Source of the DNA: Cyanobium sp. AMD-g
Lineage (GTDB): Bacteria; Cyanobacteriota; Cyanobacteriia; PCC-6307; Cyanobiaceae
Length of the DNA stretch: 64,000 nt
Reading direction: 5' to 3'
NCBI RefSeq assembly: GCF_024346395.1
Contig: NZ_JAGQCW010000002.1
Coordinates: 310,001 to 374,000, forward strand
Shown: in pieces, positions 1 through 9,904 of the stretch
Position numbering within the stretch: the stretch's first letter is position 1
Layout of the letters: every line of letters starts with the position of its first letter
Made by a program: the position numbers and the translations under genes
Notes under the pieces: generated by a model
Told to the model about the DNA's origin: nothing
What the model saw: only the letters and a program-made list of their open reading frames with translations
Database searches by the model: none

Positions 1-1679
1 CCGGCCACATCGCCGGCGGCGTAGATGTTGGGGTAGAGCGTCTGCAGGAAGGCGTTGGTGTTGATCGTGGCGCCGGTGGGAATGCCCAGCTCCTCGAGGC
101 CGTAGCCCTGCAGCCGGGCGCGGCGGCCCAGGGCGCAAAGCACGGCGTCACAGGCGATCCGCCCCTGCCGCTCCCCCTGCCGAACCAGCACCGTCACCGC
201 CCCGCCGGGGGCCGGATCCCGCTCGAAGCCGAGCACCTCGGTGTCCATGTGCAAGGTCACGCCGTCCTCCTCCAGGGCCTGGCGCACCTCGGCGGCCACA
301 TCGGCGTCCTCCTTGCGCAGCAGGCGGTCGCTGCGCTGGATCTGGGTGATCGGCAGGCCCAGCTGGGCCAGGGCCTGGGCCAGTTCGCAGGCGATCGGCC
401 CGCCCCCCAGCACCGCCAGCCGCGGCCGCTCCAGCGGACACTGGGCCAGCCAGCCCCAGACGGTCTCACTGGTCAGCAGGGGCACCGCCTCGCTGCCCGG
501 CCAGTCGGGCCGCACCGGTTCGGCGCCGGTGGCCAGCACGATCGCCCGGGCCGTGAGCCGCTGCTCGCTGCCCGCATCGCTGCGGATCGCCACCGTCCAG
601 GGATCGAGCAGACGGGCCTGGCCGCGCAGCACCTCCACCCCCAGGCCCTCGTAGCGCGCGACGCTGTCGTGGGGGGCCACGGCCGCCACCTTGGCGGCCA
701 CCCGCTCCAGCACCCGGCGCAGGTTCAGCCGCGGCTCCATCGGTTCGAGTCCGTAGCGGTCGGCCCGGCGCAGGCGAGCCGCCAGCCGGGCCGAGCTGAT
801 CAGGGCCTTGCTGGGCACGCAGCCGGTGTTGAGGCAGTCGCCGCCCATGGCGCCGCGCTCCACCAGGGTCACCCGCGCCTTGACGGTGGCGGCGATGTAG
901 GCGGTCACCAGCCCCGCCGCTCCGGCGCCGATCACGATCAGGTTGCGGTCAAAGCGGCGCGGCCGGGTCCAGCGGCGGTAGAGCCGCCAGGTCTGCCAGC
1001 GGCCCAGGGCCGCCTTGGCCAGCCAGGGGAACAGGGCCAGCAGCAGCAGTGACCCCAGCAGCGGAGGGCTGAGGATGCCGCCGATCCCGCGCAGCTGGGC
1101 CAGCTGGGTGCCGGCGTTCACGTAGACGAAGGTGCCGGGCAGCATGCCGATCTGGCTGGTGAGGTAGAAGCTGGCGGCCCGGATCGGCGTCAGCGCCATC
1201 AGCAGGTTCACCAGGACGAAGGGGAACACCGGCGCCAGCCGCAGGCTGAGCAGGTAGAGCACCCCGTCGCGGGCCACCCCGGCCTCGATCGGCGCCAGCT
1301 GGCGGGCGAACCGCCTCCGCACCGGTTCCCGCAGCAGGGTGCGGGCCACCAGGAAGGCCAGCAGGGCGCCGATGCTGGAGGCGAACGACACCAGCAGGGT
1401 GCCCAGCCCGACCCCGAAGAGCGCCCCGCCGGCCAGGGTGAGCACCGCGGCCCCCGGCAGCGACAGGGCCGCCACCAGCACGTAGAGCAGCAGGTAGGCG
1501 CCCGCCACCAGCAGGGGGGCCTGGCGGCGCTGCTCCAGCAGGGCGCCATGGGCCGCCTGCAGGGCCTCCAGGGTGAGCTGGCGGTGCAGGCCCAGCGCGA
1601 AGAACAGGACCACCACCAGGGCGATGGCGGCGAGCAGCAGCAGCTGGCGCCAGCGGGAAGGCGAGAGCGGTGGGTCCAT
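1..1679 (-). CDS. TVP38/DedA-like membrane domain fused to FAD-dependent disulfide oxidoreductase (partial)
   Basis: I translated this by hand from the ATG at 1679; it runs off the left edge after about 559 codons. Residues 1-225 form a TVP38/TMEM64-type domain with several membrane segments. After a basic linker, a class I pyridine nucleotide-disulfide oxidoreductase begins near residue 247: FAD-binding GAGAAG at 251-256, then redox-active GGDCLNTGCVPSK with Cys282 and Cys287. The second nucleotide-binding site (GGGPIACELAQAL) and a terminal AAGDVAG follow. Family knowledge says such fusions are membrane-tethered NAD(P)H oxidoreductases of mercuric reductase/lipoamide dehydrogenase type; the substrate is unknown. 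The missing C-terminus would hold the dimerisation domain. It is divergent from the glycosyltransferase at 1796. Confidence 0.88.
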   Translation of the reverse strand, partial: MDPPLSPSRWRQLLLLAAIALVVVLFFALGLHRQLTLEALQAAHGALLEQRRQAPLLVAGAYLLLYVLVAALSLPGAAVLTLAGGALFGVGLGTLLVSFASSIGALLAFLVARTLLREPVRRRFARQLAPIEAGVARDGVLYLLSLRLAPVFPFVLVNLLMALTPIRAASFYLTSQIGMLPGTFVYVNAGTQLAQLRGIGGILSPPLLGSLLLLALFPWLAKAALGRWQTWRLYRRWTRPRRFDRNLIVIGAGAAGLVTAYIAATVKARVTLVERGAMGGDCLNTGCVPSKALISSARLAARLRRADRYGLEPMEPRLNLRRVLERVAAKVAAVAPHDSVARYEGLGVEVLRGQARLLDPWTVAIRSDAGSEQRLTARAIVLATGAEPVRPDWPGSEAVPLLTSETVWGWLAQCPLERPRLAVLGGGPIACELAQALAQLGLPITQIQRSDRLLRKEDADVAAEVRQALEEDGVTLHMDTEVLGFERDPAPGGAVTVLVRQGERQGRIACDAVLCALGRRARLQGYGLEELGIPTGATINTNAFLQTLYPNIYAAGDVA

Positions 1680-1701
1680 GGGGAAAGCCGTTCCCCCCTC
1701 C

Positions 1702-1773
1702 TACCGGCGAACCGGCGTTTCGGATGGCCCCGGCGCCGGACGGGCGGCCATCCATTCGCTCGATTCGCCGGTA
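1702..1773. repeat. Nested inverted repeats in a divergent intergenic region
   Basis: A perfect 10-bp inverted repeat (TACCGGCGAA at 1702-1711, TTCGCCGGTA at 1764-1773) encloses an 8-bp one (GGATGGCC at 1722-1729, GGCCATCC at 1746-1753), which encloses the palindrome CCGGCGCCGG at 1730-1739. It lies between two divergent start codons, so an operator or an extruded or transcribed hairpin is possible. No T-tract follows it on either strand. Confidence 0.5.
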
Positions 1774-1795
1774 CGTTCATCAGCAAAGGGATTCC

Positions 1796-2527
1796 ATGCC
1801 CAACCCGGGATCGGCCATGGCGATGGGGGCCATCCAGGTGGTGATTCCGGCGCGCGACGAACGCCGGACGATCGGCCACGTGATCGGCCAGCTGCGCCGC
1901 CAGGGACTCGAGCGCATCCGGGTGGTCGACAACGGCAGCCGCGACGGCACCGCCGCCCTCGCCCGGCAGCTGGGGGCGGAGGTGCTCAGCGAACCCCGTC
2001 CCGGCTACGGCCGCGCCTGCTGGCGGGGGTGCCTCGAGCTCGCCCCCGATGTGCACTGGCTGCTGTTCTGCGATGGCGATGGCGGCGACCCGCTCGAGGA
2101 ACTGCCCCGCTTCCTGGATCTCCTCGACGGCCACGACCTGCTGCTCGGCGACCGCACCGCCACCGAAGTGGGGCGGGCCTCGCTCACGCCCCTGCAGCGG
2201 GGCGGCAACCGCCTGGCCACGACGCTGATCGGCCTGGGCTGGGGATTCCGCTACCGCGACATGGGGCCGCTGCGGCTGGTCCGGCGTGAGGCCTTCGCGG
2301 CGATGGCCCTGCGCGACCGGGGCTATGGCTGGACCCTGGAGATGCAGGTGCGGGCCATCGAGCTGGGCCTGCGCATCCGCGAGGTGCCGATCTCCCATCG
2401 CCCGCGCCTGGCCGGCGCCTCGAAGATTTCCGGGCGCTGGGGCGCCAGTGTTCGGGCCGGGAGTGTGATCCTCACCACCCTGGGCCTGCTGTGGCTGCGG
2501 CGTGTCCTGCGGCGAGGGCCGCGTTGA
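1796..2527 (+). CDS. Glycosyltransferase family 2
   Basis: The 243-residue protein begins at the ATG at 1796, preceded by an AAAGGGA ribosome-binding site. It has a GT-A fold signature: VVIPARDE near residue 15, VVDNGSRDGT near 43 and the metal/nucleotide-sugar motif DGDGGD at 93-98. The C-terminal part (GYGWTLEMQV, then VPISHRPRLAGASKISG) resembles dolichol- or polyprenyl-phosphate sugar transferases. The end is short and basic with one hydrophobic stretch. The stop overlaps the next start (TGATG), so it is probably coupled to the polytopic glycosyltransferase-like protein downstream. A sugar handed over on a polyprenyl carrier is an inference from this pairing. Confidence 0.85.
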   Translation: MPNPGSAMAMGAIQVVIPARDERRTIGHVIGQLRRQGLERIRVVDNGSRDGTAALARQLGAEVLSEPRPGYGRACWRGCLELAPDVHWLLFCDGDGGDPLEELPRFLDLLDGHDLLLGDRTATEVGRASLTPLQRGGNRLATTLIGLGWGFRYRDMGPLRLVRREAFAAMALRDRGYGWTLEMQVRAIELGLRIREVPISHRPRLAGASKISGRWGASVRAGSVILTTLGLLWLRRVLRRGPR

Positions 2528-3819
2528 TGGCGCTGTCCTCCCTGCTGCGGCGCCTGCAACTGCCGGCCAGTGCCCTGCTGCTGATCGGCGGAGCGCTGCT
2601 GATGCGCCCCCACGGCGACCTGTTCGACGCCGCCCAGCTGCTGCAGTTCTGGCGGGCGGCCGCGGTGATGGGGCTGGGTTTCGCCCTGTCCTGGTCGTTG
2701 CCGACCATCCCCCGTGCCCTGTTCTGGGCCGTGGCGGTGCTCACAAGGCTGGCCCTGCTGGCCATGGAGCCCGGCGACGACATCTGGCGGTACCTCTGGG
2801 AGGGGGGGATCCAGCTGCAGGGGTTCAGTCCCTATGCGCTGCCCCCGGATGCCGCGGCGCTGGAGGGGTTGCGCACGCCCTGGTGGTCGTCGATCAACCA
2901 CCCCGACACCACCGCCATCTACCCGCCCCTGGCGCAGCTGCTGTTCCGGCTCCATGCCGCCGTGGCCCAGAAGGTGCTGCTGTTCAAGCTGTCGTTCACG
3001 GCCGCCGACCTGGCGATCGCCGGCCTGCTCGCCGCCCGCTTCGGAACGGGGCGGGCGGCGCTCTACGCCTGGAACCCGCTGGTGATCGTTGGGATCAGCG
3101 GCGGCGGGCATTACGACAGCTGGTTCCTGCTGCCCCTGGTGGCCGGCTGGCTGCTGGCTGAGCGGGAGCCCCCGCCCCGGGGCCAACGCCCCCAGGCCTG
3201 CATCGACCTGCTGCTGGGCCTGAGCGTGGCCCTCAAGTGGATCACCCTGCCGCTGCTGCTGCAGCGGGCCTGGAGCCGCTGGCGCCGGTTCCGGCGGCCC
3301 GCCCCGGTGCTCGCCACCCTGCTGCTGGGCCTGGCGCCGCTGCTGTTGGGGGCGTCCCTGTTCTGTGGTCTGCGCAGCTGCCCGCTGCTGCCCACCGGCT
3401 CCAGCTTCATCCGCCACGGCCGCAGCGCCGAGTGGCTGCCGCACTGGATCGGCCATCTCTGGCCCTGGAGCCAGCAGACCAATGCGGTGCATGGGCTGCT
3501 GCTGCTGCCGGTGCTCCTCGTGCTGCTGGTCACCAGCGCCCGGCTGGGGGTCTTCGCCTGGCGCTACCTGCTGGCCCTGCTGCTGCTGTCGCCGGTCGTG
3601 CACGGCTGGTACTTCATCTGGCTGATGCCCTTCGCCGTGCCCAGCCAGAACTGGGGGGCGCGGCTGGTGAGCCTTTCGGCGTTCGTTTATTTCGTGCTGC
3701 CCTCGCGCCTGCCGGACTGGCAGCTCACCACCCCGGAGCGGCTGCTCCTGTGGCTGCCCCTGCTGCTGGGGCTGCTGCTCAGCGCCCGGGATCGAACCGA
3801 ATCGGCCCCTGGCCGGTAA
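2527..3819 (+). CDS. Polytopic membrane glycosyltransferase-like protein (GT87/MptB type)
   Basis: The 430-residue protein is strongly hydrophobic with roughly ten predicted membrane segments. After the first segments comes an acidic loop, GDDIWRYLWEGGIQLQGFSP (near 82-101), typical of GT-C enzymes of the DUF2029/GT87 and MptB-like group, where an Asp in the first large loop is catalytic. A later NHPDTTAIYPP stretch also fits that group. The start overlaps the stop of the family 2 glycosyltransferase by one base. It is probably a polyprenyl-phosphate-sugar-dependent transferase acting on the periplasmic face; donor and acceptor cannot be read from the sequence. Confidence 0.7.
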   Translation: MALSSLLRRLQLPASALLLIGGALLMRPHGDLFDAAQLLQFWRAAAVMGLGFALSWSLPTIPRALFWAVAVLTRLALLAMEPGDDIWRYLWEGGIQLQGFSPYALPPDAAALEGLRTPWWSSINHPDTTAIYPPLAQLLFRLHAAVAQKVLLFKLSFTAADLAIAGLLAARFGTGRAALYAWNPLVIVGISGGGHYDSWFLLPLVAGWLLAEREPPPRGQRPQACIDLLLGLSVALKWITLPLLLQRAWSRWRRFRRPAPVLATLLLGLAPLLLGASLFCGLRSCPLLPTGSSFIRHGRSAEWLPHWIGHLWPWSQQTNAVHGLLLLPVLLVLLVTSARLGVFAWRYLLALLLLSPVVHGWYFIWLMPFAVPSQNWGARLVSLSAFVYFVLPSRLPDWQLTTPERLLLWLPLLLGLLLSARDRTESAPGR

Positions 3820-3844
3820 ACCCGTGGTGTTCGTCCGCTTCGCC

Positions 3845-4711
3845 ATGGTCCGTGCCCGCTCCCGCACCCCGCTGCTGCTGGCCTGCGGCCTGGTGCTGAT
3901 CACCGCCACGGGCTGCGGCGGCGGGCCGGCCCCGTGGCCGTCCGCCGAGGCCGGCCGCCCTTCCCCGGTGGCCGCCGCCCCCCAGCCCCGCCTCGATCCA
4001 GGTCCCTTCAACGCGGTGCTGCGGTCGGTGGTGGATGGCCGGGGCCTGGTGGATTACGCCGCCCTGCAGCGGGATCCGGCCCAGCTCGATCGCTACATCA
4101 AGGCGCTGGGCGCCCTGGCCCCCGAGCGTTTCGCCTCCTGGCCGGAGGCGGAGCAGATCGCCCTGCTGATCAACGCCTACAACGCCTTCACCCTGCGCGC
4201 GATCATCGACAACGATCCGATCCGGCCCAGCATCAAGGCGATTCCCGGCGTGTGGAAGTTCCGCCGCCACCAGCTGATGGGCCGCGGCCTCACCCTCGAT
4301 GCGATCGAGCACGAGATCCTGCGGCGCGAGTACAACGAGCCCCGCATCCACGCGGCCCTGGTGTGCGCCGCCATCAGCTGCCCGCCCCTGCGGCAGGAGG
4401 CCTTCACGGGGGCGGCGCTGGAGCGGCAGCTGGAGGATCAGACCACCCGCTGGCTGGCCAGCCCCGTGGGCCTGGCGATCGACCGGGCCGCCGGAACGGT
4501 GCGGATCTCCGCGATCTTCCAGTGGTTCGCCGAGGACTGGCAGCGGGCCGATCCGCAGGCGGAGCCTGTGCCGGGCCACGCGAAGCAGAGCGCCGTGCTG
4601 CGCTTCATCGCCCGCTACCGCCCCGCCGCGGAGCGCGCCCTGATCCTGGGCGGCGACTACCGCTTCGCCTACCTCCCCTACAACTGGGACCTGAATCGAC
4701 AGAGCCCCTGA
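3845..4711 (+). CDS. DUF547 domain lipoprotein
   Basis: I chose the ATG at 3845 (288 aa) over a GTG at 3824 because it leaves a compact lipoprotein signal ending in ATGC with lipidated Cys24. The mature part carries a DUF547 domain: GLVDYAALQRDP, a central INAYNAFTLRAI block, and CAAISCPPLRQEAF with conserved cysteines. DUF547 is widespread in cyanobacteria and plants, and its function is not established. The gene follows the membrane glycosyltransferase by 25 bp in the same direction and may belong to the same transcript. Confidence 0.85.
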   Translation: MVRARSRTPLLLACGLVLITATGCGGGPAPWPSAEAGRPSPVAAAPQPRLDPGPFNAVLRSVVDGRGLVDYAALQRDPAQLDRYIKALGALAPERFASWPEAEQIALLINAYNAFTLRAIIDNDPIRPSIKAIPGVWKFRRHQLMGRGLTLDAIEHEILRREYNEPRIHAALVCAAISCPPLRQEAFTGAALERQLEDQTTRWLASPVGLAIDRAAGTVRISAIFQWFAEDWQRADPQAEPVPGHAKQSAVLRFIARYRPAAERALILGGDYRFAYLPYNWDLNRQSP

Positions 4712-4748
4712 GGCGTCCACGGGGCCCTGGCGACGTGCTGGCCGCCGC

Positions 4749-5216
4749 TCAGGCCACCGGCTCGTTCAGCAGGGCACCGATGCGTTCGGCCAGCGCATCG
4801 AAGCAGGAGGAGAAGGCCTGCCGGGCCAGCTGAGGTTCCTGGTGGGCGGCGGGATCGGCCAGGCCCCAGTGCACCCTGGCCGGGTCCCCCGGCAACGTGC
4901 CGCAGCTTTCGGCCGCATGGTCGCAGACCGTGACCACCAGATCGAACGGCGTCGTCGCCGCCTCCAGCACCGACGCCAGGCTTTTGCTGCCGTACCGGGA
5001 CGGGTCCACGGGAAGGCGGCCGATCTGCTCCAGGGCCAGGGGATGGACCCGACCCGTCGGGGCACTGCCGGCGCTGACGACCTCGATCGCCCCCGCGCCC
5101 AGGGTCTGGAAGAGGGCTTCGGCCATGATGCTGCGCGCCGAGTTACCGGTGCAGACCACGAGCACCCGCCGTCGGGCGGCCCCGCCGGGGCGGGTGGATG
5201 GCATCGGATTGGTCAT
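4749..5216 (-). CDS. arsC: Low-molecular-weight phosphatase-fold arsenate reductase (ArsC-like)
   Basis: The 155-aa protein has the LMW protein tyrosine phosphatase P-loop CTGNSARS, with nucleophile Cys22 and Arg28. It also has a C-terminal CDHAAESC segment, which in thioredoxin-coupled arsenate reductases carries the resolving cysteines. An internal Met at 5204 is an alternative start. The gene lies 22 bp downstream of an ArsS-like radical SAM gene on the same strand, which supports an arsenic role over protein dephosphorylation. ArsC reduces arsenate to arsenite in the cytoplasm. The arsenic assignment rests on the paired Cys motif and the context. Confidence 0.8.
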   Translation of the reverse strand: MTNPMPSTRPGGAARRRVLVVCTGNSARSIMAEALFQTLGAGAIEVVSAGSAPTGRVHPLALEQIGRLPVDPSRYGSKSLASVLEAATTPFDLVVTVCDHAAESCGTLPGDPARVHWGLADPAAHQEPQLARQAFSSCFDALAERIGALLNEPVA

Positions 5217-5238
5217 GTTGGCGAAAGAGGGATTCCAG

Positions 5239-6258
<1,020 letters not shown>

Positions 6259-6323
6259 GGATGGAGGGGATGGCTACCGGGAGGTACCGGCCGGGGGGCG
6301 AATCGGATGGGCCTGGCGGCAGC

Positions 6324-7664
6324 TCAGCTGGGCTGGGGTGCCGCCTCCTTCTGACCACCGATCACGAGCCGAAGCAGAATCGGGGCCAGGAAGGTGGTGC
6401 CGATCACCATCAACAGGATGGCGGCTTCGAGGGCCGGGGTGAGGATGTTGGCCTGGGTTCCCAGACCCAGGAAGATCAGACCCACTTCGCCGCGGGGCAT
6501 CATCCCCAGACCCACCACCAGGCGGTTGGTGGGGTCCTTGCTGGTGTAGGTCCAGCCCGTGGCCACCTTGCCGGCCACGGCCACCACCAGCAGGAACAGG
6601 GCCACCACCAGACCCTCGTGGTTGGCGGGATCGAAGGGGTTGAGCACCGAGAGGTCCATGCCGGTGCCGATCAGCACGAAGAACACCGTGGCGAACAGGG
6701 CCACCAGGGGTTTGACGGCGGCTTCGATGTCGTGGGTGTGCTTGGAGGCGCTGAGGATCAGGCCGGCGGCGAAGGCCCCCAGCGCAGCCTCCAGGCCGAT
6801 CGCCTGGGCGGCGAAGCAGCAGAGGGTGAGCACCACGAAGCTGGCCACGGCCACATCGCCGGGGGCCTTGAGCTGATCCACCACCCAGTCAAAGGCGGGG
6901 GCGGCAAAGCGGCTGAGCACCAGGGCGACGGCCACGAAGATCACCGCCGCGATGCACAGCTGCACGACCGGTCCGAGGGTGAAGGAACCGCCACCGGCCA
7001 GGGAGACCACCACCGCCAGGATCACGATGCCGAGGATGTCATCGAGCACGGCGGCACCGATGACGATCTGGCCCTCCTTGCGCTTCAGCCACTGCAGCTC
7101 ACCGAACACGCTCGCCGTGATGCCGATCGAGGTGGCCGTCATGGCGGCACCGGCGAACACGGCCGGGATGAATGGCACATGGAAGAGGTAGTAGAGCCCG
7201 GCGGTGCCGGCGGCGAAGGGCAGCACCACACCGGTGAAGGCCACGGTGCCGGCCTGGATGCCCACGGCCACCAGTTCATCCAGTTCGCTTTCCAGGCCCG
7301 TCAGGAAGAGCAGCGAGAACAGGCCGATCTCGGCCACCACCTTCAGGCTGGAAAACGTCTCGGAGTAAAGAGAACTGATGGACTCCGGGTTCATGCCGCC
7401 CAGGGAGCTCAGCATCCCGAGCAAAGCGCCGCTCAGCTGGGCCTGGGCTTCGGGGGGGACCACCAGGTGCAGGCCGGAGGCGCCGATGATCACCCCGGCG
7501 ACCAGTTCGCCGAGGATCGTGGGCAGCTGCAGGCGCACCATCAGCTCCGCCATGAAGCGGGCCGCCACGAAGATCACAAGAAAACGGCCAACCCCGATCA
7601 GGGTTTCCGTCACTTCAACCTGGTGGCTGCCGACTTCCATCAGCAGCGTGGGCAATAAATCCAT
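6324..7664 (-). CDS. Cation/proton antiporter (CPA2, NapA/NhaS-like)
   Basis: The 446-aa protein has about 12 hydrophobic segments. LPTILGELVAGVIIGASGL near the N-terminus and a TATSIGITASVFGEL segment in the middle are typical of Na+/H+ exchanger domains of the CPA2 family. There is no C-terminal TrkA domain. It follows sbtB and sbtA on the same strand, with bicA divergent beyond. Because SbtA and BicA both import bicarbonate with sodium, this protein probably exports Na+ to keep that gradient. That role is inferred from context; K+/H+ exchange cannot be excluded. Confidence 0.82.
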   Translation of the reverse strand: MDLLPTLLMEVGSHQVEVTETLIGVGRFLVIFVAARFMAELMVRLQLPTILGELVAGVIIGASGLHLVVPPEAQAQLSGALLGMLSSLGGMNPESISSLYSETFSSLKVVAEIGLFSLLFLTGLESELDELVAVGIQAGTVAFTGVVLPFAAGTAGLYYLFHVPFIPAVFAGAAMTATSIGITASVFGELQWLKRKEGQIVIGAAVLDDILGIVILAVVVSLAGGGSFTLGPVVQLCIAAVIFVAVALVLSRFAAPAFDWVVDQLKAPGDVAVASFVVLTLCCFAAQAIGLEAALGAFAAGLILSASKHTHDIEAAVKPLVALFATVFFVLIGTGMDLSVLNPFDPANHEGLVVALFLLVVAVAGKVATGWTYTSKDPTNRLVVGLGMMPRGEVGLIFLGLGTQANILTPALEAAILLMVIGTTFLAPILLRLVIGGQKEAAPQPS

Positions 7665-7905
7665 CAGGTGGGTTAGGGGGTGGGAGCAGTTTTAGTGGAA
7701 TCCAGGGCGATCGGCTGCCTGAATGGCGCCAGAATCCACAGGAGATCGTGATCCATCCGATCAGGTGTGGTGATGGATGCCGAGGATCGTTCGAGACGGA
7801 ACGGTGGAGCCGAGGTCCGAGAGGGCCACGGAACGGGAGGTTTCCGCCGCAGCCAACGTCCTGGAACCTTCCATTCATGCCCTGGCTGTCAGGGGTCCTG
7901 CTGGA

Positions 7906-8220
7906 TCAGAACTTGTGATCGCGCAGGGCTTCCACCTGGTAGATGTAGGTGATGATGGAGAAGTCCGCATAATACTTCGCTTCGATAGCCCGGGTGATTT
8001 CGTCAGCCAGCTCGCGGGTACCTGTGAGAACTTCGATTTTCACGTTGGAGAGGGTGTGGGACACGCTGGGTTCTCCTGTGGAGCGCACATTGCGGCTTCC
8101 TTCGCCACCCGCCGCATTGACGGTGTAACCGGTGGCACCTGCTGCCTTGATGAGCTTGATGAGTTTCTTGGAGAGGATTTCCTCTGCAACGATCACCAGC
8201 TTCCAGACCTGTTGACTCAT
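7906..8220 (-). CDS. sbtB: PII-like carbon-sensing protein SbtB
   Basis: The 104-aa PII-fold protein starts at [16 protein letters not shown], has the SbtB T-loop segment [11 protein letters not shown], and ends [13 protein letters not shown]. SbtB binds adenine nucleotides including cAMP and c-di-AMP and controls SbtA. The C-terminal CGPxGC redox loop of Synechocystis SbtB is absent; short forms without this loop are known in Cyanobium. The start is 49 bp after the sbtA stop, so the two are almost certainly one transcript. The base composition is less GC-rich than the surroundings. Confidence 0.95.
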   Translation of the reverse strand: MSQQVWKLVIVAEEILSKKLIKLIKAAGATGYTVNAAGGEGSRNVRSTGEPSVSHTLSNVKIEVLTGTRELADEITRAIEAKYYADFSIITYIYQVEALRDHKF

Positions 8221-8269
8221 GACCTTAGCCTCGGGTTGATTGTGGATTTGAAAGTTTAACGACTGATGA

Positions 8270-9271
8270 TCATCCCAGCATCTCGGCAAGCCCAATGAAC
8301 AGCGGGATGCAGATGGCGATCGCCACCGGCGTTCCGATGGCTGTGGAAGCACCGATGTAGGCCGAGGGATTCGCCGATGGGATGCCGGCACGAAGGGTGG
8401 GCGGGCCCGAGATATCCGAGCTGGATGCAGCGATCACCGCCAGCACGACGGCGCCACCGATGCTGAAGCCGGTGATCTTGTGAATGACAAGGCCAAGGCC
8501 GAAGGCCAGAAATCCATGCACGATGGGCGCAAAGAAGGCGTAGATGGCAAACCACTGGGCAACCTTGCGCAGCTCATTCATGCGCTGGGCTGCCTCCATC
8601 CCCATGATGATCATCAGAATCGCGAGGAAGCCGCGGAACAACGGATTGAAGAAGCTCTCATAGACAGGCTCGGGCTTGGTGAGAATCCCAAGGGCCACAC
8701 CCAGTAGCAGCGATGTGACAGCCGAGCTCTGCATGCTCTCTTGGATGATCGGCCAGATCTCGACTTTTTCGGAAGCCTTGCCGTTTTGCTTGCTGAGATA
8801 AACGCTGGCCACCACGATCGCCGTCACAAGTGCCGGAATGTCCATGAAGGGATAGAGGGCCGCCGTCCAAGCCTCATAGGGGATCTTGGCGGAATCCAGC
8901 TGCGGCAGCACCGCCGCCAGCGTGGAGCCACTCACCGCGCCGAACAGGCCACCCGTGGCCACGGCGTCAGGCACCGTGATGCCGGGCAGTTTCCCGAGGG
9001 TGTAACGACCGATGAAAACGATCACGATGCCAATCAGCACAGCCGCGATCGCCGGGAGAAGGATCTCGGAGGGGTTGGAGTTGCGAATGGCGATCCCGCC
9101 GGTCAGGCCGATCTTCATCAACAGGAAGAAGCTGATGAATTTGTAGATCGAATCTGGAATGGCCAGCTGGCTGCCAAGTGAGGCGACGACGATGCCCCCG
9201 ATCAGGAATCCGAGGGTCGGGGACTGAAGCTGCTCCAGGAAGAGCGGGATGAAGTCGGAAAGGAAATTCAC
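8270..9271 (-). CDS. sbtA: Sodium-dependent bicarbonate transporter SbtA
   Basis: The 333-aa membrane protein is readily recognised: [45 protein letters not shown] and the signature [20 protein letters not shown]. The long cytoplasmic loop of Synechocystis SbtA is missing, as in picocyanobacterial forms. I place the start at a GTG at 9271 (reading [10 protein letters not shown]) because it matches the family N-terminus. The frame stays open to an ATG at 9358 and a GTG at 9370, which would add 29-33 residues, and the upstream AGGAG lies rather far (15 bases) from 9271. SbtA is a high-affinity Na+/HCO3- symporter of the plasma membrane. Confidence 0.93.
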   Translation of the reverse strand: MNFLSDFIPLFLEQLQSPTLGFLIGGIVVASLGSQLAIPDSIYKFISFFLLMKIGLTGGIAIRNSNPSEILLPAIAAVLIGIVIVFIGRYTLGKLPGITVPDAVATGGLFGAVSGSTLAAVLPQLDSAKIPYEAWTAALYPFMDIPALVTAIVVASVYLSKQNGKASEKVEIWPIIQESMQSSAVTSLLLGVALGILTKPEPVYESFFNPLFRGFLAILMIIMGMEAAQRMNELRKVAQWFAIYAFFAPIVHGFLAFGLGLVIHKITGFSIGGAVVLAVIAASSSDISGPPTLRAGIPSANPSAYIGASTAIGTPVAIAICIPLFIGLAEMLG

Positions 9272-9370
9272 GTTGTGAGTTGGAAGCTCCTGATTGAAGT
9301 CTGTGGAAGGTAGCAGGCTCACGAAGTCGTCGTTTAAGCGATATGAGCCATAAGGCATCGTTATGTCCAC

Positions 9371-9904
9371 CCGTTCTGCTGTTCATGGGCGAGCAAACTA
9401 TCCCTGCCACGCGTTATGCCCTGGCTCTAACGATGTGCCCAGAAAAGTCTGGAAAGATCAGGGCTCGCTATCGAATACAGGCATGGCAAACATACATACA
9501 CACTTCGTATTGGTGGCCGTCAAGGCCGCCCGCTAGGTCGAGGGAAAGTGAGGCCTGGGATGGCCGAACTTGTTCTGCCTGTTCTGTCAGGACCTCAGGT
9601 GTGCCAGGGCATCTGGGCATGCAGAGGCAATGCCGGGCCTCTGCAATGCTCTGGCTGTGTGGCCCTTGTCTGAGCATCAATAGATTTTCAGATTCCATCC
9701 CAAGCCCGCACTCCTTCACGGGCGGCGCTGCGCGATGCAGGCCGGATGGATCTGATGCAAGCAGGCGGGAACTTGCCGACAGGGAGGGCCGGTCGGCGCG
9801 GTGAAAGATTGAGATTCTCTTCGGCCATGGTCCTGCGAAGCCTTAGGACACCCAGCCGGCCTGACTAACCCCTATGGTTGCGCCCACCACACCGGTCTGT
9901 AGTG
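9371..9904. other. Gene-free divergent control region between sbtA and bicA
   Basis: I find no convincing gene here. Short open frames exist on both strands but resemble no family. The stretch is less GC-rich than average and must contain the promoters of sbtA (leftward) and bicA (rightward). LysR-type regulators usually control such genes in cyanobacteria, but I could not fix a binding site by eye. A large imperfect hairpin sits at 9603-9655. Confidence 0.5.
9603..9655. repeat. Long imperfect hairpin upstream of bicA
   Basis: A 10-bp stem (GCCAGGGCAT at 9603-9612 with ATGCTCTGGC at 9646-9655, one G-T pair) encloses a perfect 8-bp stem (GCAGAGGC at 9621-9628, GCCTCTGC at 9637-9644) with an 8-base loop and an 8-base bulge on one side. 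It could form in RNA from either strand. No T-tract follows, so a simple terminator is unlikely. An sRNA or a leader structure is possible. Confidence 0.5.

Noticed and set aside
2323..4011. Very long open frames opposite real genes, here and opposite gcvT-aspS (16415-19564), bicA (9872-11575) and glgP (53824-56001)
   Set aside because: They are Gln/Gly/Arg/His-rich frames produced by high GC at third positions, opposite genes with clear families.
9343..9804. 153-codon open frame on the + strand between sbtA and bicA
   Set aside because: Its residues match no family I know, it begins inside the sbtA 5' end, and it crosses the hairpin; the area is better explained as a control region.
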